In this document: one piece after another, positions 15,627-22,796 of the stretch | Numbering within the stretch: the stretch's first letter is position 1 | How the letters are laid out: every line of letters starts with the position of its first letter | Assembly (NCBI GenBank): GCA_036500605.1 | Contig: DASYBU010000024.1 | Location: 1 to 64,000, forward strand | Reading direction: 5' to 3' | DNA: 64,000 nt | DNA from: JAFALK01 sp036500605 | GTDB lineage: Bacteria > Pseudomonadota > Gammaproteobacteria > Burkholderiales > Burkholderiaceae_C | Notes under the pieces: model-generated | Databases searched by the model: none | Told to the model about the DNA's origin: nothing | What the model saw: the letters and a program-made list of their open reading frames with translations, nothing else | Made by a program: the position numbers and the translations under genes

Positions 15627-17408
15627 TCAGGCGGCTTTGAGTTCCGGGATGTCGTCCGACGGCTCGGAGTAGCTCGCTCCCATCACCGCGTCCTTGCATT
15701 CCGGCCGCTTGGCCCATTCGGACACCATGCGTCCGCCGGAGGTGGTGTGCAGAGTTTCATTCACCTCCCTTGCCCAGGTCGCGATCTGCTCCATCAGCTC
15801 CAGCGAAACCGCCTGCTTCTCCCAAATGCGGCTCAGGTCGATGCGCGAGCCGAGTTTCTCGGCGAGCACAGAGACCGTGTAGGCGGTGACGTTGGCCTGG
15901 AAGGCCTGGAACATTGGCCGCAGCAGCTTCTGCGCGTCGCGGTAGATTTTGGCCTTGGCGATCATGGCCTTGTAGTCGGCCACGTTGGGCAATGGCGCCT
16001 CCTGGCCCTCCGAGGGAGCGAGCGCGGCCATAAAACGGTCGAAGTTCTTCTGCGAGCCCATGCTGACGATGTCCGGCTTGCAGTCCCAGGCGTTGAGGTA
16101 CTTGGCCAAGTCGGTTTTGGTGATGCGGCGCGCGGTGGGGATCGCGGCTTTCAACGCATTGAGCTTGGCGGGCGTCGTGCCCTCGCGCGTGAGCAGCGTG
16201 TTGTAGCTGCCGGCGGCGCGCTCGTAGAACCATTGGCCGACGCCGTCCGGGCAGTAGACGGAACGCGAAAGCTTTTCGATCTCGACGTGGAATGGCTTGT
16301 TGGCCGAGAGATCCGACTGGCGGACGGCATTCTGGCTGTTGGCGAAGCGTGAGATGTCCGACACCAGTGCCTCCTCCTTGGTGGAGTCCTGCGCCTTCAT
16401 CACGATGATCTTGGCCGGCACGCGGACACGGCTGAGGTCGGTGTCGGGGTACTTCTTCTTGGTGAAGTAAAGCGAGGCCGTGGTTTGGCCGCCGTTGACG
16501 ATCTGCAAGCCTTTTAGCCAAGCGATGCCTTGCTCGCCCTGCGAGGCCTTGCCGAGGACCATCTCGTCGGCCACGATCACGATGCCGTTGTTGTAGGCCA
16601 TGAAGCGCTCGGGCGCGGACCGAAGCGTCGACTGGATGCCAGCGTTGACGCCCTTGCCCTTGACGCTGAGGAACGAGCGGACGTTGGCCTCCAGCAGGCG
16701 CGCGCCGAACTTCTCGTAGAGCAGCCGCAGCGCTTCGCCAGGGATGGCCGTCATGGCGTAGTTGTAGTCGTCGTTCTCGCCAGGCACATAGACGCATGGC
16801 AGGGGAGAGCCGGAGACTTCGGTGAAATCGACCACCAGCTCATCGCGCGGCTTGCCCTCGGAGGTGTGCCGATGCAGCCGCTCGATGTCCATCACTTCCA
16901 GGCGCACGGCCTTGCCGCCGATGTCGCGCGTCTTGAAGCTCTTGGACTTGGCGACCCGGTCGGTGATGACGTAGACGCGGACCTGTTCGAGGTCGTTGTA
17001 GATCGCCTGCAGCGTCTCGGCCAGTGAGCGCACGTCGCTGGACGGGTCGAGCCTCTGAGCCATCTTGCCTTCGGCGCACAGCGTCAAAAAACGCAGACAG
17101 CGCTCGGCAGCCACCTTCGTCTCGGAATCTGGGATGGGCGTGATTTCTTCGACGCCGGCATACAGGCTCACGAACAAGTCGAGCTGATCGCCTTCATCGG
17201 AGATGGAATAGCCACTCAGGCGCAGGATGGCGTTGCCCACGGTGCCCTCGAAGTGGCATTCCACGGGCTCGAAGGTCATGCCGATCTCCGACATGTGCTC
17301 CATCACGACGCCGGCGAAGACCAGCTCCTCGTAGAGCGCGCCTTCGCGCATCTGGGATTTGACGGCGGACTGCGTCTCGCGCAGGAAGTCCGGCAGGCTT
17401 GAACTCAT
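15627..17408 (-). CDS. AIPR (abortive infection phage resistance) family protein
   Basis: The 593-residue product matches the AIPR family (PF10592) first seen in lactococcal abortive-infection proteins. Typical pieces are the SPLPCVYVPGEN region, SVKGKGVNAGIQSTL, FMAYNNGIVIVAD, LQIVNGGQTTASLYFTKKK and a central SDISRFANSQNAV segment. The conserved NNG and NGGQT motifs lie in the core. The molecular activity of AIPR is not firmly known; it is linked to nucleic-acid-targeting defence. The start ATG overlaps the stop of the PD-(D/E)XK gene by 4 nt (17405-17408), so the pair is translationally coupled. It corresponds to the terminal component of Mza-type systems. Confidence 0.9.
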   Translation of the reverse strand: MSSSLPDFLRETQSAVKSQMREGALYEELVFAGVVMEHMSEIGMTFEPVECHFEGTVGNAILRLSGYSISDEGDQLDLFVSLYAGVEEITPIPDSETKVAAERCLRFLTLCAEGKMAQRLDPSSDVRSLAETLQAIYNDLEQVRVYVITDRVAKSKSFKTRDIGGKAVRLEVMDIERLHRHTSEGKPRDELVVDFTEVSGSPLPCVYVPGENDDYNYAMTAIPGEALRLLYEKFGARLLEANVRSFLSVKGKGVNAGIQSTLRSAPERFMAYNNGIVIVADEMVLGKASQGEQGIAWLKGLQIVNGGQTTASLYFTKKKYPDTDLSRVRVPAKIIVMKAQDSTKEEALVSDISRFANSQNAVRQSDLSANKPFHVEIEKLSRSVYCPDGVGQWFYERAAGSYNTLLTREGTTPAKLNALKAAIPTARRITKTDLAKYLNAWDCKPDIVSMGSQKNFDRFMAALAPSEGQEAPLPNVADYKAMIAKAKIYRDAQKLLRPMFQAFQANVTAYTVSVLAEKLGSRIDLSRIWEKQAVSLELMEQIATWAREVNETLHTTSGGRMVSEWAKRPECKDAVMGASYSEPSDDIPELKAA

Positions 17409-18409
17409 ATCGCTCCCAATTTCTTCAATGCATCGGCGGCCGGAATGCTCGGTCCTGGGGCCTTGTCCAGATCGATCTCGTATGTGGCTTTCATGACGCC
17501 CAGCGGGACGCTGCCCGGTGTGAGTCTGGGAAAGCCATCTTTGACTTCGACTACGCGAGTGTCCGCCAGCGTGAAGCGGCGAATGTAGCGATCGGCATGG
17601 GCGTCGAAGTAGCCGGCGGCGAGCAGTCGTTCGCTCAGCAGGCGGACGGCCTCGGCCTCGCCCGCGGCGACATCGCGCATCTTCGCCACCAGCTCCGGCA
17701 ACCTAAGGCCCGATTCCGTCTGGCGCAGCCTCGCGCCGGCGAGAAACAGCGGTTGTCGGACCGAGTCGTCGAGCTGTTCGAGCGAGCCGATTTTGGCCGG
17801 GAATCCCGCGGCCGAGAGCGTGGCCTTGACCTCGATCGAGCCGGTGCCGAGCTCGAAATCCCGCACGCCATCCAGCGGGCCGACCCAGGATTCGATGGCG
17901 GCGACCACCGGCAAGCCCGCATCGATGATCGTCCGAAGCAGCATGAGCTCGCCCACCAAGCCGACCTCGGACTCGGCGCTCAGCGATTGGGCTCCCTTGC
18001 GCATGAATTCTTGCCAAGCTCGGATGCGTCCGAGGAACAGTCGCAGCAACCGCTTCTCGTCGGCGGCAGACTCGGCATCCATGGCGTGTGACACGTCGGC
18101 CACCATCGCCGCGAAAAGCTCCACGCTGCCGTGCGCGCTGCGGGTCAACGCGAGCCAGATCACTTCGTCGCCTTCGTGCTCCGCGCGAGACACGGTGAAC
18201 CCCTGGCCGTCTGGGAGTTTCTCCGCCGCGGGGACCTCTGAGGCCGGGAAGCTGACAAGCAGCGCCTCGTTCTTCTCAGGAAAGCTCAGGCCAGCCCGCA
18301 ACGCGCACGGGCCGATCGAGGCGATGGAGATGCTGCGCCATCCCGCGGCGTCGTCGCTGTCGCGCAGCGAGCGCCAGGCGAGCTCGAAGTCGTCAATCGG
18401 CAGGGCCAT
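17405..18409 (-). CDS. PD-(D/E)XK motif protein (DUF4420-like)
   Basis: The 334-residue product is of the DUF4420 / PD-(D/E)XK type. The nuclease-fold residues are visible as GLVGELMLL (Glu), GVRDFELGTGSIEVKAT (Asp and the E-x-K pair), spaced as in restriction-endonuclease-like folds, so it may cut DNA. Its ATG lies within the end of the Z1 gene (17-nt overlap), and its stop overlaps the AIPR start by 4 nt. This fixed order (Z1, DUF4420, AIPR) is the signature of Mza-like and MutL/MORC-associated defence loci. It is likely an effector or DNA-processing subunit acting with the ATPases (inference). Confidence 0.85.
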   Translation of the reverse strand: MALPIDDFELAWRSLRDSDDAAGWRSISIASIGPCALRAGLSFPEKNEALLVSFPASEVPAAEKLPDGQGFTVSRAEHEGDEVIWLALTRSAHGSVELFAAMVADVSHAMDAESAADEKRLLRLFLGRIRAWQEFMRKGAQSLSAESEVGLVGELMLLRTIIDAGLPVVAAIESWVGPLDGVRDFELGTGSIEVKATLSAAGFPAKIGSLEQLDDSVRQPLFLAGARLRQTESGLRLPELVAKMRDVAAGEAEAVRLLSERLLAAGYFDAHADRYIRRFTLADTRVVEVKDGFPRLTPGSVPLGVMKATYEIDLDKAPGPSIPAADALKKLGAI

Positions 18410-21272
18410 ATTCTTGGGTCCAAAGCAGGTGGTCCACGGCGTATTCGACCTTCACGCCAGAGTCGCTCGAAGGGAAGCTCACGCCGAAAGCCATGACCGG
18501 ATCCTTGCGGCCGGCCAGCGCGTCGCTTCCCGCTTGTTGCGGGTCGAGCGGATAGAGCAGGAGAAGGCCTCGCTCGCGGGCCGGAGCGACGCCATCAGCC
18601 TCCGAGCCCCAACCGCGGACGTAGCGGATCGACGGCCCATTGGGCGTGTCAGGCTCGCTGGGCTTGACGCCGTTCTTCTGGCGGCCCGCGTCAGGGTTGA
18701 ACATCTTCTTGGTCCGCGCCAGCGCAGCGGTCCATGCCGCGCTGTCGAGGTCGATGGCCTCATCGCGAGGGGAGAGCAGCCGGCCGATCGCGTAGCGATC
18801 CGCGATGTCCTTGTCCGCCGTGCGCTTGGTCATGGCATCGATGGTCAGGCCGCCAGCGAACGTGTGCTTGCCGCCCGAGCCGCCGCCGAGCAGGGCAACC
18901 GTCCAGGAAGTGAGCTCGCCGGTCGCCGCCATTGACCGGACGAAGTCGCGCAGCAGCGCGCTGTTGACCTTGCGGGCCTTCGGATGGGTGATGAAAGACT
19001 CGAAGAAGTCGGCGACGTGATCTGCCGAGACATCGTTCCAGAGGAATCCCTCCCACTGCTGCTTTTGCGCGCCCCGCATGCGCTCTGGATTGGTCTCGTC
19101 CGCAGCTCCGCACGCGGCGATGAGCTTGTTCGCCGTGTCGAGGTTTTGGTCGAGGATCTTGTCGTCGCTGTGCATCGATACGGTTTCGAGCAGGTCGCCG
19201 CTGAATGAGAGCTGGAGGTTCTTGGCCGTGCGCATCTTCAAGGGCGAAGTGACCAGGAGAACCGGATGCGACTGCACGCGCAAGCCATAGTCGCGAGGCG
19301 TGGCGCCGCTTTCGGCCATCGCATCGAATTCCTCGCGCAGCTCCTCGGATGCGTCGGCGATGTGCCCGAACCATTCGACGAGCTCTTCGGTCGTATAGAG
19401 GCGGCACAGGTCGATGTAGCCAGGCCGGTAACCGAACCAGCGGCCCATCTGCATCAGCGTGTCATACATCTTCGTGGTGCGGACGAAGTAGCTGGTGCAA
19501 AGGCCTTCAAGCGTCAGCCCCCGAGCGAGCTTGTCGCCGCCCACCGCGATGACCTTCAGGCCCTTCGCGCCCTTCTCAGCGTAGTCAAGCGCGTCCTTGG
19601 CTTTTCCATTCACCATGCGCACATCGATGTCCGACAGGACATCTGGAAGCTTGGCGAGAACCTCGGCCCAGGGCAGGACGGTGGGTGGTTCCTCCGACTC
19701 GGTGAGTCGGGTCGCGATCGCCTTGGTCGTCGGGATGAAGTCGGACTCCCAGAGCTCTTGCAGCTCATCGAGCAACGCCTCGTGGTCGATCCCGCGCGTG
19801 ATGCGCAGCTTCATCTTCTTGACGAAGTCCTCCACTTGGCGGTGCACCTCCTTTTGAACGAGAGTGAACCGGGTGACGTGAACGAGCATGGAGGTGTGAT
19901 CCGCCCCTTGGCCGCGAGCTTCTCGCGCGGCGCACGCCAAGACGAACGAATGGACAGCCTCGCGCAGCGATGGCGGCAAAACATCCTGTCCCATGTGGGC
20001 CGGCGCATGGTCCTTTGGGTGCTTCGAAGGCATCCAGCCCTCGCGGCCGTCTTCGCTTGCGTGATCCTTGAAGACGCGGGTCAGCGGAAGGCCGCTGCGT
20101 CCCTCGGGCGTCTGCAGCCCGAAGACACGGGCGGGCCCGACGTAGTTCGACGGCGCTGCCAGGTTGACGATGAACGACTGGGGGAAGAGGTCGGGGCCTT
20201 CCTCCGATGTCTCGTTCTGGCGATGGATGAAGATGTTGGCGAAGGGAGTGGCCGTATAGCCGACATAGGCCTTCTTGGCGAAGACGTTGAGAATCTTGCG
20301 GATCCGGCTGTTGATGGCCTTGGGCTCATGGTCTTCGTCGGGCTTGCCGTCGGCGCCGATATGCTGCTCGCCGGTGTCGACGGAAGCGTGGTCGGCCTCG
20401 TCGTCGATCAGCAGCAGCGGCAGATTCGACACGAAGCGCTTGCCGTTCTCATCGGTGGCATCGGCCACATGGCTGCGGATCCATTTGAGCAGCCTCTCAA
20501 GCACGATCTTGTGCTTCTTGACGACGAAGAGCCAAGGTCGTTGCTCAGGCGAGATCGCCAGGTGTTTGGCGATTTTTGTGTTGAAGTCGCCCGTGTTGGT
20601 CCGGTTGGTCGCGCAGTTGGGCTTGATCTCGAAATCGCGGCCGTGCTCGCCCACGCCGATGAGCTTGACGATGTCGCCGGTGGCCGAAGTCTCGTAGCCG
20701 AGGAAGCCCTCTTCGAGGCGAATCTGCGTTTGAGAGCGCAGGTTGTTGTGCAAGCCCGCGAGGATGATGATGATTTTGTAGCCCGAGTCGGCCGCCTTGC
20801 AGATCAGGCCCGAGTAGTTGGCGGTCTTGCCGGACTGGACATGGCCGACGACCAATCCTCGGCGATCCCATGCTCCGGCGCGGACCGGATCCTCCAAGAG
20901 GCCCAGGATGCGATCGGTGGACTTGTCCACGGCGTCGACTGCGGTCGCCGACATCTTTCGATCCAGCATGTCGCGATAGCGGGGCCAGTACCGCCAGTCC
21001 TTCTTCCGCGCGGCGTTGAGCCAGGGTTCATGGCCCGTGGTGTCGGAGAGCGCGGTGTCCTGCCCGATCCAGAGGCTGAATCGCCGAATGAGCTCGGCGA
21101 TGGCGGCCGCCTTGTCGACGGAGTCCTCGTTCCCGGGCGCGACAACTGAGCTGGCGATGTTCACTTTTTCGGTGATCAGGGCCGCCGTGATCGGTCCCTT
21201 GTCCTTCTCCGCGACGAGCAGGCTCTGCGCGATGCTGAGCGCTGTCGCGGTCGAAGTGCTGAACTCTGTCAT
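18393..21272 (-). CDS. Z1-domain superfamily 2 helicase-like ATPase
   Basis: The 959-residue product matches the Z1 family (PF10593). Visible helicase motifs are Walker A GHVQSGKT (143-150), Walker B LLLIDDEADHASVD (DDEAD at 290-294), motif III-like YTATPF (339-344), AVGGDKLARGLT (about 576-587) and motif VI QMGRWFGYR (608-616). Z1 proteins are predicted to couple ATP hydrolysis to movement on DNA in restriction-like systems together with GHKL ATPases. A good Shine-Dalgarno (GGGAG) precedes the ATG, 24 nt after the GHKL gene. The motifs look intact, so the protein is probably active. Confidence 0.92.
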   Translation of the reverse strand: MTEFSTSTATALSIAQSLLVAEKDKGPITAALITEKVNIASSVVAPGNEDSVDKAAAIAELIRRFSLWIGQDTALSDTTGHEPWLNAARKKDWRYWPRYRDMLDRKMSATAVDAVDKSTDRILGLLEDPVRAGAWDRRGLVVGHVQSGKTANYSGLICKAADSGYKIIIILAGLHNNLRSQTQIRLEEGFLGYETSATGDIVKLIGVGEHGRDFEIKPNCATNRTNTGDFNTKIAKHLAISPEQRPWLFVVKKHKIVLERLLKWIRSHVADATDENGKRFVSNLPLLLIDDEADHASVDTGEQHIGADGKPDEDHEPKAINSRIRKILNVFAKKAYVGYTATPFANIFIHRQNETSEEGPDLFPQSFIVNLAAPSNYVGPARVFGLQTPEGRSGLPLTRVFKDHASEDGREGWMPSKHPKDHAPAHMGQDVLPPSLREAVHSFVLACAAREARGQGADHTSMLVHVTRFTLVQKEVHRQVEDFVKKMKLRITRGIDHEALLDELQELWESDFIPTTKAIATRLTESEEPPTVLPWAEVLAKLPDVLSDIDVRMVNGKAKDALDYAEKGAKGLKVIAVGGDKLARGLTLEGLCTSYFVRTTKMYDTLMQMGRWFGYRPGYIDLCRLYTTEELVEWFGHIADASEELREEFDAMAESGATPRDYGLRVQSHPVLLVTSPLKMRTAKNLQLSFSGDLLETVSMHSDDKILDQNLDTANKLIAACGAADETNPERMRGAQKQQWEGFLWNDVSADHVADFFESFITHPKARKVNSALLRDFVRSMAATGELTSWTVALLGGGSGGKHTFAGGLTIDAMTKRTADKDIADRYAIGRLLSPRDEAIDLDSAAWTAALARTKKMFNPDAGRQKNGVKPSEPDTPNGPSIRYVRGWGSEADGVAPARERGLLLLYPLDPQQAGSDALAGRKDPVMAFGVSFPSSDSGVKVEYAVDHLLWTQEYGPAD

Positions 21273-21296
21273 TCGTTGCTCCCTCTATGTTCTTGC

Positions 21297-22796
21297 CTAC
21301 GCTGCCTCGGGGGCGCCAAGCCCCGCGATCAGTGACGGATAGTTCTGGAATGGCTCCGTGGACATCAGCGCGCGTTTGGCAGCCTCGACGGACATGCCTC
21401 GACGGCCCGTCATGTCTGCGAACAAGGTGTTCAGCACGCTGACGATGGCCTCCGGCGGCTCTCCTGAGAAGCCAGTCTTTGGCGTCTCCTTGTTCTCCGC
21501 CGTGTCGAGCCAGATGCGTTGCACGGGCACCGACTCTTCGATCACGCGAAGCATCGCGTTGATCAGCGGGGTCAGCTCGCCGGCGCTGGCCAGCACGGCC
21601 GCGACCGCTGGATGGCTTGGCTCGATCCGGTAGCGAACGCCGTCCTTCACGCGATCGACCCGCCAAGCCTGTTCGATCGGCGTGTTGCGCTGGGTCGGCA
21701 TGGGCGTGCCGCGGTAGGCGAACACGCGGCGCGCCCGTTCTCGGGTGTCCTCGGCCAAGCGCGTTAGCGACGGGCGCAGCGAGACCGGCGGCCGGGCGAT
21801 CGATTTGCGGACATCGATCTTCCAATCGGCGTCGGCGGTGTTGGGAATGTCGAGCTGAATGCGAGCCAAGCGGTGCGCCTCCTCGCGATTCCATGCCTTT
21901 GAATTGCCCAGGCCGAGCCAGCCGCCGGCCATGAGCAGCCGATCGTTCCGGTAGACGTAGAAGCCTTGCTGCGCGGTCCAGCCGGCAGGACCTTCGTTCT
22001 GCTTGAACTCGTCCTTGGTGAGCTTGTCTTGGTGAGGCAAGACGTGGCACTGCGCGACCACCAATCCGCTGTTGGTTCTCATCGGGGCGGGAGGCGAGGT
22101 CCACGGCTTCGCGGGGTGCCCCGACATGAAGGGATCCCAGGGCTCGATGGGGCGGTTGTTGATCAAGAGTTTGATCCGCGCGCGAGGGCCCTCCAGCAGG
22201 CGATGGAAGACCATCGCCAAGTGCGCTTCCACAACCACGGTCATGGCCAAGAAATCGTCGACCATGTAGCCGGCGGTGACGATGCGGTCGAGCTTCTCCC
22301 AAAGCACCAGCGTTCCGGACGTCTTGCCGTCGAGACAGGCGAGATGCCGCTGGGAGCCGTCGGCCGGACCTTCGAAAAGCAGCCAGTCGCTGTTCGGATC
22401 TGCGGCCAGCTCGTCGAGATCCCAGCGAAGGCAACTTCGCTCGCCGGCCTTGACGCTTGCGACCGTCAGCCTGCGGCACTGGGAAAGCGATGCCGTCTTC
22501 AACCCCATGCCGAACCGGCCAAGATCGTGGGCCTCGCGTGTCGCCAGAGGGTTCTTGTCCCCAAGCCGCATCGCGCCTTCAAGCTCTGGGTCGCTCATCC
22601 CGCGCCCATCATCGAGGATCAGCACTCGGCTGTCGGCGCTATCCCACTGAAAGTCGATGCGGACCTCGGTCGCGCCGGCGGAGATGCTGTTGTCGACGAT
22701 GTCGGCCAAGGCCGCCGCAGTCGAGTAGCCCAAGCCCCGCAGGGATTCGAGCATCGCCATCGCGCGAGGCGGAGCCTTGCGGGTCTTCAAGGTCAT
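21297..22796 (-). CDS. GHKL (Hsp90/MutL/MORC-like) ATPase
   Basis: The 499-residue product has a GHKL ATP-binding fold at its N-terminus: N box ADIVDNSISAGA (Asp35-Asn36), G1 LDDGRGMSD (62-67), and G2/lid DLGRFGMGLKTASLS (92-104). The remainder is a transducer-like and C-terminal region with no nuclease motif seen. Prokaryotic MutL/MORC-like ATPases of this kind sit beside Z1, endonuclease and methylase genes in restriction-like loci. The ATG at 22796 was chosen because it overlaps the sigma-factor stop as ATGA; a TTG two codons upstream is possible. It likely acts as an ATP-driven clamp or switch with the Z1 protein. Confidence 0.88.
   Translation of the reverse strand: MTLKTRKAPPRAMAMLESLRGLGYSTAAALADIVDNSISAGATEVRIDFQWDSADSRVLILDDGRGMSDPELEGAMRLGDKNPLATREAHDLGRFGMGLKTASLSQCRRLTVASVKAGERSCLRWDLDELAADPNSDWLLFEGPADGSQRHLACLDGKTSGTLVLWEKLDRIVTAGYMVDDFLAMTVVVEAHLAMVFHRLLEGPRARIKLLINNRPIEPWDPFMSGHPAKPWTSPPAPMRTNSGLVVAQCHVLPHQDKLTKDEFKQNEGPAGWTAQQGFYVYRNDRLLMAGGWLGLGNSKAWNREEAHRLARIQLDIPNTADADWKIDVRKSIARPPVSLRPSLTRLAEDTRERARRVFAYRGTPMPTQRNTPIEQAWRVDRVKDGVRYRIEPSHPAVAAVLASAGELTPLINAMLRVIEESVPVQRIWLDTAENKETPKTGFSGEPPEAIVSVLNTLFADMTGRRGMSVEAAKRALMSTEPFQNYPSLIAGLGAPEAA

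Noticed and set aside
19266..21149. Plus-strand frame opposite the Z1 gene
   Set aside because: The Z1 motifs on the minus strand are complete; the antisense translation has no domain.
21297..22796. Possibility that the GHKL protein is the mismatch-repair MutL itself
   Set aside because: It lacks the MutL C-terminal layout, and its setting with Z1, DUF4420 and AIPR indicates a defence-type GHKL ATPase.
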